Made by a program: the position numbers and the translations under genes. Under the pieces are notes generated by a model. The model did not search any database, was not told the origin of the DNA, and saw only the letters and a list, made by a program, of their open reading frames with translations. Positions 9,695 to 18,337 of a stretch of DNA of 64,000 nt are shown here, piece after piece (position 1 is the first letter of the stretch; each line of letters begins with the position of its first letter). Origin of the DNA: Saccharicrinis fermentans DSM 9555 = JCM 21142 (GTDB lineage: Bacteria > Bacteroidota > Bacteroidia > Bacteroidales > Marinilabiliaceae); the NCBI RefSeq assembly GCF_000517085.1, contig NZ_KI912107.1, forward strand, positions 4,399,980-4,463,979, written 5' to 3'.

Positions 9695-10279
9695 TCAATG
9701 AAGACTGTTTAAAAAACGGATGATACCATCTGGCGACAAAACCTCGTTGGGTTCAAAAAGTTGAAGGGTAGATTTTGTCATTGTATCCACATCACAGGTA
9801 ACAGGATCTTGAACAATAGTATACCCTTTTTTTAAATTCACATCTCTCATTCCCTTGGCGCCATCCTTATTCGCTCCAGTCAATATAATACCCACCATCT
9901 TATCTCTAAAAGCATTAGCTGCCGAGGATAAGGTATAATCAATGGAAGGACGACTATGATTAAACACATTTTCGGTTGTTAAGCTAAACGTTGCATCAAA
10001 TTCAATAAACATGTGATAATTAGAAGGAGCCAAGTACACTTTTCCTCCCTCTATTTTATCCTTATCACAAGGCTCCACAACCGGCAAATTAGATTTAAGG
10101 TTTAATCCTTCCAGCAGTCCGGAACGTATATGTTTTAAACGGTGCATGCATATAATAATCGGATACTTAAAATCTGCATTAATATGCGAGAGGATTTTAG
10201 ACACAATTGAAAAACTTCCTGCCGATCCTCCAATAACTATACCTTTATAATATCTTTCCCTAGCTAATACCATAAGCAA
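9695..10279 (-). CDS. Stand-alone CheB-type methylesterase domain
   Basis: 194 residues comprising only the CheB catalytic domain, with no receiver domain. The triad appears intact: Ser in GGSAGS (near residue 19), His in CMHRLK (about 45) and Asp in LTGANKDGAKG (about 138). CheB removes methyl groups or deamidates receptor glutamines. Without a receiver it cannot be controlled by CheA phosphorylation in the usual way. It begins 2 nt after the degenerate CheR-like gene, forming a CheR/CheR-like/CheB-like set separate from the main cheB gene. Its substrate may be a receptor or another protein. Confidence 0.85.
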   Translation of the reverse strand: MLMVLARERYYKGIVIGGSAGSFSIVSKILSHINADFKYPIIICMHRLKHIRSGLLEGLNLKSNLPVVEPCDKDKIEGGKVYLAPSNYHMFIEFDATFSLTTENVFNHSRPSIDYTLSSAANAFRDKMVGIILTGANKDGAKGMRDVNLKKGYTIVQDPVTCDVDTMTKSTLQLFEPNEVLSPDGIIRFLNSLH

Positions 10280-10281
10280 TT

Positions 10282-11094
10282 TTAAGAAATACGGTAAATT
10301 TGTTCCCCACGATCGTAAAGAACAAAATTCAATTCGTTCTCCTTCAATATTTTTTCTTTAATACCTAAAACCACAAAAGCACCTTTATTTAAACTACGAT
10401 GCAACTGTCTCTCGGCCTCTGCCTGTAATTTAGCATTATAATATAGCATTCTATTTCTAAAAAAAGTTACATCTACCTCCTTATCAGGCAAATGATTAAA
10501 GTAATTACCCGACAAAAAGACCACATGATCTAACCATTTATCAGAAGCCATACGTATATACCCTGTTTCCTCAACAAAATACTTTTCAAAAGTACAAGCT
10601 AGTTCTAAACGCTTAAAATTACTTTTATTAAGCTCAGTAAACTTACCATGTATTCTCCCTTCCATTATTACTTCAACACGTTTAGAGCTACCCACATTAC
10701 AATATATGGTTGATTTTTGCAGCAAATTTTGTTCATCCAAAATCACTATTAAAGACAAAAGCTCCTCCGTTGAAACCAATTCAGGAAACCAAAACGACAA
10801 ATTTTCTTTCTGTATTTCGGGTATAATTTTCCCCCGTAAGGTTCTCCAAAACGAAGGGTCTCGAAACATTTCCTTCTCTTCCACAGGAAATAAATAACAA
10901 AATTCATCCATGAGGTCATTACTATCCAATGCCTCCAAAAAACACCTGGTATTTTTTACCTTTAGCTCCTCAAACAAAAAAGCAAATCTTCTCCTTAGAA
11001 ACGAAAATGCATAATTGCTGTAATCCATCTTAAGCTTTTCAGATAACACAGAGGTTATTTCCCTTATATCATTAATCGTTGGACCAATAGCCAT
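10282..11094 (-). CDS. Degenerate CheR-like protein, probably not a methyltransferase
   Basis: 270 residues with CheR-like landmarks: EMFRDPSFWRTLRGKIIP near residues 74-91 and FFRNRMLYYNAKLQ near 210-223, followed by a GAFVVLGIKE strand as in CheR proteins. The SAM-binding motif (AGCSxGEE in CheR) is replaced by FPELVSTEELLSL, with no glycine-rich turn. It likely cannot bind SAM. It is 4 nt after an intact cheR, and a regulatory or scaffold role is possible. It could be mistaken for an unknown protein; the two end motifs make the relationship clear. Confidence 0.7.
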   Translation of the reverse strand: MAIGPTINDIREITSVLSEKLKMDYSNYAFSFLRRRFAFLFEELKVKNTRCFLEALDSNDLMDEFCYLFPVEEKEMFRDPSFWRTLRGKIIPEIQKENLSFWFPELVSTEELLSLIVILDEQNLLQKSTIYCNVGSSKRVEVIMEGRIHGKFTELNKSNFKRLELACTFEKYFVEETGYIRMASDKWLDHVVFLSGNYFNHLPDKEVDVTFFRNRMLYYNAKLQAEAERQLHRSLNKGAFVVLGIKEKILKENELNFVLYDRGEQIYRIS

Positions 11095-11098
11095 TTTA

Positions 11099-11941
11099 CT
11101 ATTTAAGCTTTAAATGAAAAGTACTACTTTTAGTATAGACCATTCCATGTTTAACAAAGCGTGTTTTAAAAAAACCATGCAAAGCTTCGTGGGTACCCAA
11201 AATAAGCACACCACCATCATATAACTTATCAAAGAACTTTCTAACAATCTTTAGTTGCAACTCTGGATTGAAATATATGAGAACATTCCTACAAAAAATA
11301 ATGTCAAATTTCTGATAAAAAGGAATTTCTTCCACCACTAAATCATGCCTTCTAAACTTAGGAATAGCGGACATAAAATCCCGTATTTTAATTTTATCAT
11401 TCTCCCTATCCACCTCAAAATAATGCTCAAAGGGATTTCCTTTGGGTTTAATCTTATGCATTAAATCATTATAAACATCAATATATTGCGCATTAAATTT
11501 TAAGTCGTACTCCCCTTTCCTGGCCGCCTTCAGCACCTTATTATTCAAATCGGAAGCCACCACGTTTACCTTATCCAATAAGTTCATCTCATTGAATAAA
11601 ATTAAATTAGAATACACCTCCTGTCCGGTGGAGCACCCTGCATGCCAAATATTGATTTTATTTTTTTGTTTCAGTGCTGGAAAAACATTTTTATATAAAT
11701 ATTCCCATGTTTCCTCATTTCTAAAAAGTTCTGTTGTATTTACAGTAATATCATCTACCAACTGCTCACAAAATTCCCCATCACTTTTCGCCCTATTTAA
11801 GAGCTCATCCATACTTATATTTTGATCCTTCAGGATTTTATCGATACGCCTTTGAATGGAATTATCAGAATAATCACAAAAATTATAAGGTGTATGTCTT
11901 TTTAATTCCTGAAGGAAATCTCTAAATGTAATATTACTCAC
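11099..11941 (-). CDS. CheR-family methyltransferase (second copy)
   Basis: 280 residues. Near the N-terminus is the helical CheR domain; the catalytic domain carries the SAM motif HAGCSTGQE (about residues 100-108), an EMFR-like TELFRNEETW and the FCRNVLIYFNPE motif. CheR methylates receptor glutamates with SAM. It lies between the GAF-PAS-PAS gene (17 nt) and the degenerate CheR-like gene (4 nt). With the cheR at 16499 there are two apparently active copies in one cluster, suggesting different receptor or non-receptor substrates. Confidence 0.9.
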   Translation of the reverse strand: MSNITFRDFLQELKRHTPYNFCDYSDNSIQRRIDKILKDQNISMDELLNRAKSDGEFCEQLVDDITVNTTELFRNEETWEYLYKNVFPALKQKNKINIWHAGCSTGQEVYSNLILFNEMNLLDKVNVVASDLNNKVLKAARKGEYDLKFNAQYIDVYNDLMHKIKPKGNPFEHYFEVDRENDKIKIRDFMSAIPKFRRHDLVVEEIPFYQKFDIIFCRNVLIYFNPELQLKIVRKFFDKLYDGGVLILGTHEALHGFFKTRFVKHGMVYTKSSTFHLKLK

Positions 11942-11958
11942 TTTCCTCTGGTGTAAAA

Positions 11959-13836
11959 TTAAAACAACTCAACTTCCACATTTTGGATAAACGCTGTAAA
12001 CGAGTGGTCATCACCCACCTGCGCCTCGGAAAGTAAGAACAGAACAGGTATCTCATCTCCAAATTTATTCTTAATAGGCACCTCTTTACGTTCTCCTATC
12101 ACCTTATTCTCTTCAGTCGTAACATAGGCATGAACAAAGGCATCATTTTTAGCTGTTTCGGGAGCAAACAACATGGAGATATGTTGTCCGAGCACTTCGC
12201 TTCTTTCGTAGCCCCAAAGTTTTTCAGCAGCTTCGTTAAAGAACTCCATAATACCTTCTTTATTGGTAGTAATGATGGCATCCAGGGCTCCCTCTAACAT
12301 TTTTTCATTGCGTATTTTAACCGATTCTATTTCTTTAAACTGTTCTTTCATCTCATCGCGAGCCTGTTCCAAGAGAACACCCAACTCTTCTTTAGAGCTT
12401 TTCATTTGCTCTTCCATGCGAACCTGATCAGTCACATCATTCTCAAGACTTAATATTTTAACAATATCGCCATTGTTATCAATAACAGGGGTATAGGTGG
12501 TTAACAAAAATATTTCTTCACCCAATTTCGTTCTTCTACGCACCCTACCTTTAAAGTTACGACCACTTTTTAAGTCTGATAATATATTTGTAAGTTCTTC
12601 CACCTCATCCTGAAAGAAGAAAATACGCAGGTTCTGCCCCTCCACCTCTTCGGGGAGATATTTAAAAGTTTGTAGAAACAGCTGATTCACCGAAATAAGT
12701 GATCCATCCGTTTCAAACTCACAACTAATAGCCGAGTTATCAATAGCCTCCAAAATACCTTTCATCTCCACTTCACGCCTATCAGACTCCTCTTGAGTAG
12801 CTTGCATCTCTTCCAAGTTTTGACGTAACTCTTCTTCTTGCTGCGACATCTTTTCGGCCTGAATCTGTGTTTCGTGTAGCAGTTTAGTTGTTTGAATATT
12901 TATTTGAACCGTAGAAATGGTAGAAGCAATACTTTCTGCTGTTTTCTCCACGAATTCTATTTCAAAAGGCTCAAATTCACTAAATGAGGCCAGCTCAATG
13001 ACACCATAAATTTCATCATTAACCTTTAGCGGTACAATTAACAAAGCCTTAGGGTTTGCCTCTCCAAGGCCAGATGTTATATTAATATAATCATCAGGTA
13101 AATCAGTAATATAAATGGTTTCCTTCTCTAATGCACAGCGACCAATTAAACCATCTTCCCATGGCACATACTTATCGGCATATTTTTTTCTATCAAAAGC
13201 AATACAGGCCGTGAGCTCAAAAATTTTTTCATTTCTATTATTGGTATTAGCCAAAAACACACCTCCCTGGTTTATCTTCAAATAATTAACCATGTAGCTA
13301 ATAATATTGTAGGATAAGACTTCCAGGTTATCATTATTCCTTCTCAAAATTTCGGCAAACTGCGCCAATCCTTGCGTAATCCAGGTTCTCTGTTCTTCCT
13401 CCAGCCTTCCTTGCTCCTGCTCTTTTTTACTTTTTATCAGATAGTCACGCAGCTTTAGTAAGGATTTACTCAATTGATCTTTCTTTCCAGAACCAATATT
13501 TACAGTATCCAGATTCCCTTGTCTCAAGTTATTAATAAACTTAAGTACCATATCAGAACGTTTGGCTTCCGCTTTGATAGACTTACGTTGTTTACGAATA
13601 ATTTTTGTAAAAGACAGCGCAAGTGCATACCCTATGGCACCTGTGGCAAAAGGTAACAACAGCAATAACCACATTCCTGGAAACAGATAGAACATATCAG
13701 CTATGCTCCTATTGGATTGCAAAAAAACTTCAGAGTTTCTATTCATTAAGATTACGCCTATCACAACGATCAACCCAAATAAGATTCCCCTAAAAGTATA
13801 TTTTCCTAAAATACGCGATAATTCAAGCTTTTTCAC
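11959..13836 (-). CDS. Membrane GAF-PAS-PAS sensor without catalytic domain
   Basis: 625 residues: two membrane segments (about 13-32 and 50-72), a HAMP-like linker (about 75-140), a GAF domain (about 170-310), a coiled coil (about 310-355) and two PAS domains (about 358-480 and 505-620). No kinase, cyclase or phosphatase follows. The GAF motif LPDDYINITSGLG is nearly the same as in the PP2C neighbour. It may pass a signal to a partner through its coiled coils. The gene lies 92 nt after cheB and before the second cheR. Confidence 0.85.
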   Translation of the reverse strand: MKKLELSRILGKYTFRGILFGLIVVIGVILMNRNSEVFLQSNRSIADMFYLFPGMWLLLLLPFATGAIGYALALSFTKIIRKQRKSIKAEAKRSDMVLKFINNLRQGNLDTVNIGSGKKDQLSKSLLKLRDYLIKSKKEQEQGRLEEEQRTWITQGLAQFAEILRRNNDNLEVLSYNIISYMVNYLKINQGGVFLANTNNRNEKIFELTACIAFDRKKYADKYVPWEDGLIGRCALEKETIYITDLPDDYINITSGLGEANPKALLIVPLKVNDEIYGVIELASFSEFEPFEIEFVEKTAESIASTISTVQINIQTTKLLHETQIQAEKMSQQEEELRQNLEEMQATQEESDRREVEMKGILEAIDNSAISCEFETDGSLISVNQLFLQTFKYLPEEVEGQNLRIFFFQDEVEELTNILSDLKSGRNFKGRVRRRTKLGEEIFLLTTYTPVIDNNGDIVKILSLENDVTDQVRMEEQMKSSKEELGVLLEQARDEMKEQFKEIESVKIRNEKMLEGALDAIITTNKEGIMEFFNEAAEKLWGYERSEVLGQHISMLFAPETAKNDAFVHAYVTTEENKVIGERKEVPIKNKFGDEIPVLFLLSEAQVGDDHSFTAFIQNVEVELF

Positions 13837-13928
13837 GATGATTGTATTAAAAATTACAGACCTATTTTTATAAGCCCGGCGAAATTATAAACTTTCTCAC
13901 AATACCACTCAAAAGTAATGGTAATGTT

Positions 13929-15056
13929 TTATAATAATTTTAAGAGGCTCGGTGCCATTTCATCTAAGGACAATATTTTACTGGCAGCACCTAATTTTGC
14001 TGCTTCTTTCGGCATTCCGTAAACAACAGAGCTACGTTCATCTTGTGCAATAGTATAAGCTCCAGACTCTTTAAGTTCAAGAAGGCCTTTGGCTCCATCG
14101 TTACCCATCCCTGTCAGTAACAATCCTGTAGCATTTTTTCCAGCATACCGTGCTGCACTCCTGAAAAGAACATCCACCGAAGGACGATGTCTATTAACCA
14201 GCGGACCATCTTTAATCTCCACAAAATACTCTTTACCCACCCTTTTCAACAACATATGGTGATTACCTGGGGCAATCAAAACTCTACCTTGATATAATTT
14301 ATCACCATTTTCGGCCTCTTTCACTTCCAGCTGACAGATATTATTAAGGCTATTAGCAAAGGACTTGGTAAACCCCTCTGGCATATGCTGAACAATAGCA
14401 ATACCCGGCATTTTATCCGGTAAATTCTTTAAGAAGTTTCGGATGGCTTCAGTACCACCTGTGGAAGCGCCCAAGACGATAACCTTTTCTGTAATAGCAA
14501 TTCTATCATAAGCCGATCCTCTTTCCAAAATAACATCGGCTGAATACTTGGGAGCAACCTCTAGCAGGCGTGTTGCCGGCTTTCGGGCCTTGGGCGTACT
14601 CGGTTGAGGATTAGTTGATATACCCCCATTAATTTTTTTACGCGACAGTTTAGCTTGAGCTGAAGCTTTTGCCGCATCACAGATTAATATTTTTGATTCA
14701 TTGATAAACTTAGCTGCATTCATGGCAGGTTTACCAATAATTTCAGATGCTCCATACTCCAATGCCTTCATGGCAACTTCGGTACCTTCGGTCGTTAATG
14801 AAGAAATAATAACCACCGGAATAGGATGCTGCGACATAATCTTTCTAAGAAATGTCAATCCATCCATCCTAGGCATTTCAATATCCAAGGTGATAACATC
14901 CGGCACCTCTTTCATGATCTTTTTTACTGCTATAATCGGATCTGCCGCTGTCCCCATCACTTCAATTTCGGGGTCAGACCCCAATATTGATGAAAGACTC
15001 TGCCTAACTACCGCTGAGTCATCCACTACTAATACCCGTATTTTATTCATCCTCAT
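13929..15056 (-). CDS. cheB: Chemotaxis response regulator methylesterase CheB
   Basis: 375 residues: an N-terminal receiver domain with phosphoacceptor Asp58 ([13 protein letters not shown]), a linker of about 60 residues and the methylesterase domain. Triad residues are visible in [10 protein letters not shown] (Ser), VQHMPEGFT (His) and [11 protein letters not shown] (Asp). It demethylates receptors when phosphorylated by CheA. The ATG at 15056 and a second ATG two codons later (MNKIRV) are both possible starts. It follows cheD. Confidence 0.95.
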   Translation of the reverse strand: MRMNKIRVLVVDDSAVVRQSLSSILGSDPEIEVMGTAADPIIAVKKIMKEVPDVITLDIEMPRMDGLTFLRKIMSQHPIPVVIISSLTTEGTEVAMKALEYGASEIIGKPAMNAAKFINESKILICDAAKASAQAKLSRKKINGGISTNPQPSTPKARKPATRLLEVAPKYSADVILERGSAYDRIAITEKVIVLGASTGGTEAIRNFLKNLPDKMPGIAIVQHMPEGFTKSFANSLNNICQLEVKEAENGDKLYQGRVLIAPGNHHMLLKRVGKEYFVEIKDGPLVNRHRPSVDVLFRSAARYAGKNATGLLLTGMGNDGAKGLLELKESGAYTIAQDERSSVVYGMPKEAAKLGAASKILSLDEMAPSLLKLL

Positions 15057-15118
15057 ATCACAACGTTAAAAAGTCATTTGCTTCACATAATCCAACTGTT
15101 CGCCCTAAGGATCATCTT

Positions 15119-15589
15119 CTAATCCTTATTTTTATCCAACAGCTTATGTCTTACTTCACCAGAATCGGTAAAAAATATTATTTTTCTTCCTTTTCTACCT
15201 CCAGTACTGGATGCCACCACCGGAATTTTTCTTTCCTCCAGCATTAACATAGCCAGCCTTATGTTTCTTTCGCCAATCTTGGCTTTAGAACTCCCTGTCT
15301 GCATCATTTCACCTCCCCCAAATACTTTTGCCTGCAAGTCTTCGATTTTTGATCCTAAAAAAAGCATCCTATCAATTAACTTATCAATAGCTATATTGCC
15401 ATATTTTGGAGATGCCAAATCATTACCATTCCAGTTGGGCAACATATAGTGGTTAATACCTCCAATTTTCAATTTAGAATCCCACAAGCACACCGCCACA
15501 CACGAACCCAGTATTGTTTTAACCAGGTGTGGCTCCTTACTTGCAAACAAAGAGGAAGGATATAAAAAATGTTGTAAATATTGACTCAT
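15119..15589 (-). CDS. cheD: Chemoreceptor glutamine deamidase CheD
   Basis: 156 residues with the CheD catalytic pattern: the Thr/Cys segment TILGSCVAVCLWD near residues 25-37 and His in GGINHYMLP about 43-51. CheD deamidates receptor glutamines to glutamates that CheR can then methylate, and in some bacteria binds CheC. No CheC or CheX is seen in the window. It lies 10 nt after the histidine-kinase-like gene. Confidence 0.93.
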   Translation of the reverse strand: MSQYLQHFLYPSSLFASKEPHLVKTILGSCVAVCLWDSKLKIGGINHYMLPNWNGNDLASPKYGNIAIDKLIDRMLFLGSKIEDLQAKVFGGGEMMQTGSSKAKIGERNIRLAMLMLEERKIPVVASSTGGRKGRKIIFFTDSGEVRHKLLDKNKD

Positions 15590-15599
15590 CTATTTATCC

Positions 15600-16502
15600 T
15601 TAAAAAATCTCGTCCTCTTCATCGAAGAATATATCGTTACCATCACCACTAAAACCATCTACAATATTTTTGGCCTCCGGAACACTGATGGTAAAGGTTG
15701 AGCCATCTCCTTTTTTACTTGAAATTTCTATTTCACCACTTAATACATCCAAAAGAGCCTTCGTAATTGACAGTCCTAAACCATGACCCCGGTTGATAGA
15801 ATTAATGCCGGTATCCAACCTTTTAAAACGTTGAAAAATGGTTTGCTGATTTTTTTCTGAGATACCAGTTCCAAAATCCTGAACCGAGATCTTTAATACA
15901 TCATCATCGTCTAACCAAATAGATATGATAACTTTACTATCTTTATAACTATATTTTAAAGCATTATTAATAAGATTGCTTAAAATAAGTTTCAATTTTT
16001 CTGAATCAGTCTTGAAATAAAAGTTTTTACCAAAACCATGATCAATATTAAACTGAATATCAAAAGAGATACCCATTTTACGGCTAATGATATTAAATGA
16101 ATCAACCACCGTTTGAAGCAAACTTCTGATATTTACCTTGGCAATATTAGGTGCTATTTCACCCGCCTCAATTTTAGCCGCTACAAATATATTTTTCAAC
16201 TGAAAATCCAGGTTAAACGCTTCTGAATGAATCAAAGCAACCATAGACACCACTTTCTTCCAATCGTGTTTTTCAACAGACAGTATGGCTTTTGACAACC
16301 CGAGAATAGATGTAAAGGGGTTAACTATTTCATTTGATATATTTGATATAAAGTGACTTTTTAATGCTTCCGAATCTTTCAGCTTTTTAGAAACACTTTG
16401 TAATTCTAATGTAAGATCCTTAATCTCCTTTTCGCTGCTTTTTCCTTTTTCAAGCCGTTGTCTGAGCTCCTTTAGCAATTGTCTGTCAGATAAATTATTC
16501 AT
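15600..16502 (-). CDS. Histidine-kinase-like protein with Asn replacing the H-box His
   Basis: 300 residues. A short coiled coil (residues 8-45) is followed by a HisKA-like segment and a full HATPase domain: N-box LILSNLINNALKYS, G1 VQDFGTGIS and G2 RGHGLGLSI. The H-box reads FISNISNEIVNPF where active kinases have FxxNxSHEIRTPL, so the phospho-accepting histidine is asparagine; I checked the codon (AAT). It likely cannot autophosphorylate in the usual way, but could bind ATP, dimerise or phosphorylate another protein. It overlaps the upstream cheR by 4 nt, so it is translationally coupled to the chemotaxis operon. Confidence 0.85.
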   Translation of the reverse strand: MNNLSDRQLLKELRQRLEKGKSSEKEIKDLTLELQSVSKKLKDSEALKSHFISNISNEIVNPFTSILGLSKAILSVEKHDWKKVVSMVALIHSEAFNLDFQLKNIFVAAKIEAGEIAPNIAKVNIRSLLQTVVDSFNIISRKMGISFDIQFNIDHGFGKNFYFKTDSEKLKLILSNLINNALKYSYKDSKVIISIWLDDDDVLKISVQDFGTGISEKNQQTIFQRFKRLDTGINSINRGHGLGLSITKALLDVLSGEIEISSKKGDGSTFTISVPEAKNIVDGFSGDGNDIFFDEEDEIF

Positions 16503-17392
16503 GGTTGTAGTTTTGTGCTTTGTTTTTTTCTGAAAATTGTTGGTTTAATATGTTCTAATGGTACATCCATTCCGGTCAACGATTCCGAATGTCCTATAAA
16601 AAATATTCCTCCTGGTTTTAGATGCGTAATTAATTTATTGATTACACTTTCTTGTGTATCCCTATCAAAGTATATTAAAACGTTTCTACAAAATATCACA
16701 TCAAACAGCTCATTAATATTGGCATAATTTGAATCCATTAAGTTTAGATACTTCAAATTTAAATTACTTTGTAATTCAGGACGCACCTTTACAGTAGGAT
16801 TTTCTTTGTCTTTACTCTTTAGTAAATATCTTTTCTTAAGTTCCAAGGGAACAATATCCACCTTATTACTGGCATAAATACCTTTGGCTGCTTTACTCAA
16901 CACATTCTGAGAAATATCAGTACCCAACATTTTATAGGTAAATCCGGCATTTTCCCTTTTATGCTCGTTTAAGGTCATCGCAATGGTATACAATTCTTCA
17001 CCACTGGAACAACCAGCACTCCAAATTTTAAAGGTTTCTCTTGTTCCACGTTCAGTAAACATAGGCAAAACGTCATTCTTTAAAAAATCGAAATGAACCG
17101 GTTCTCTAAAAAAATCAGTTTTGTTGGTTGTTACCACATTTAAAAAATTGAATATTTCCTCCTTTTGGCCCTCTGCACTAAATAAATAATCCTTATATTC
17201 ACTATACGACTTCATATTCAACTGCCTGATTCTTTTGAGCAAACGTCCCTGTAACATCACTCTTTTAACGGGTGGCATTTTAATACCAAACTCATTAAAA
17301 ATGAAGCTACTAAATGCTGAAAAGTCTTTTTCAGAAAGTTCAGCCTTGAAACAATCAAGTTCATTTGAATATATATTACTTGGATCTGTCAC
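16499..17392 (-). CDS. cheR: Chemotaxis methyltransferase CheR
   Basis: 297 residues with the N-terminal helical domain (about 20-90) and a SAM-dependent catalytic domain: DFFREPVHFDFL, SAGCSSGEELYTIAM (SAM motif) and FCRNVLIYFDRD. It methylates receptor glutamates. It sits within the core chemotaxis set, sharing 1 nt with the CheW gene upstream and 4 nt with the kinase-like gene downstream, so it is likely the main adaptation methyltransferase for the neighbouring receptor. Confidence 0.95.
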   Translation of the reverse strand: MTDPSNIYSNELDCFKAELSEKDFSAFSSFIFNEFGIKMPPVKRVMLQGRLLKRIRQLNMKSYSEYKDYLFSAEGQKEEIFNFLNVVTTNKTDFFREPVHFDFLKNDVLPMFTERGTRETFKIWSAGCSSGEELYTIAMTLNEHKRENAGFTYKMLGTDISQNVLSKAAKGIYASNKVDIVPLELKKRYLLKSKDKENPTVKVRPELQSNLNLKYLNLMDSNYANINELFDVIFCRNVLIYFDRDTQESVINKLITHLKPGGIFFIGHSESLTGMDVPLEHIKPTIFRKKQSTKLQP

Positions 17393-17874
17393 TATTTTTT
17401 TATTTCATCAACAATTCTGCTTAGTTCTATAATCTCATTTTGACTGAACACCTCATCTGAGTTCAAAATCAAATAAAACTGTTCATCTATATTAATTGCA
17501 GCCTGAATATAATTAGGACTGTAATCATTATCAATGTTCTTAAAATCTTTCTCTTCAGCCTCAAAAACATCGCTTACGGCATCTGTAAGAATGGCCATTT
17601 TTAAAGTAGAATCATCATCTTTTCTTTTAACATCAATAATAATGATGCAGGTCAAAGGTGTTATTTCAATGGGTTTCATCCCAAACTTAACACCTGTATC
17701 AATCACAGGAATCACTTCTTCTCTATGATCGATAACACCAGTCATAAAGGAAATAGATTCTGGCATGTTACGCGGCACTTCATATTCGCGTATTTCATTC
17801 ACCTTGCTTACATGAATTGCAAAGGTCTCCGACCCCACCTTAAAAGACAGATATGAATTATTAATATCTTCCAT
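17392..17874 (-). CDS. cheW: CheW-like scaffold protein
   Basis: 160 residues consisting of one CheW domain (about 6-155): LSFKVGSETFAIHVSKVNEI at the start, then a glycine-poor core with VIDHREEVIPVIDTG. CheW couples receptors to CheA in the array. It lies between the other cheW gene (5 nt gap) and cheR (1-nt overlap). Two CheW paralogues may serve different array positions or receptors. Confidence 0.93.
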   Translation of the reverse strand: MEDINNSYLSFKVGSETFAIHVSKVNEIREYEVPRNMPESISFMTGVIDHREEVIPVIDTGVKFGMKPIEITPLTCIIIIDVKRKDDDSTLKMAILTDAVSDVFEAEEKDFKNIDNDYSPNYIQAAINIDEQFYLILNSDEVFSQNEIIELSRIVDEIKK

Positions 17875-17879
17875 ATCAA

Positions 17880-18335
17880 TTAATTTTTTCGTTCAATTTG
17901 TGATACAACATGCGTTAAATCAATCAGATGAACAAATTCATCTTTTACCTTAACCGTACCTTCAAAGCATTCGATCAAACCCATTTTATTTTCAAATACG
18001 GCTGGTTTTATTTGATCCAAAGGTACTTCAAAAACCTCTTTAACCATGTCAACCATAATACCGAATTGAGATTCTAACTTATCTTCAGGCGACACTATAA
18101 TGATAGACGTATCCTTTGTACGTTCCGCATCTTCCATATCCATTATTTTTCTCATATCTGTCACTGGTACAATGTTACCATGCAGATTAATAACACCTAA
18201 GATAAACTCACGTGTATTGGGCACTTTGGTCAAATTCCCTTCGTAAGGGAGTATATTACGTACCTTAAGACTATCAAAAGCAAATGTTTGTTCGCCAAGA
18301 CCAAAGGAAATTATTGTTACAAATTCACCTTCCAT
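17880..18335 (-). CDS. cheW: CheW-like scaffold protein (second copy)
   Basis: 151 residues, one CheW domain: FGLGEQTFAFDSLKVRNIL near the N-terminus and GVINLHGNIVPVTDM in the core, the classic CheW signature. It starts 2 nt after the CheA stop, so it is likely translated with CheA. It keeps the canonical motif better than the other copy and is probably the main CheA-receptor coupler. Confidence 0.95.
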   Translation of the reverse strand: MEGEFVTIISFGLGEQTFAFDSLKVRNILPYEGNLTKVPNTREFILGVINLHGNIVPVTDMRKIMDMEDAERTKDTSIIIVSPEDKLESQFGIMVDMVKEVFEVPLDQIKPAVFENKMGLIECFEGTVKVKDEFVHLIDLTHVVSQIERKN

Positions 18336-18337
18336 AG

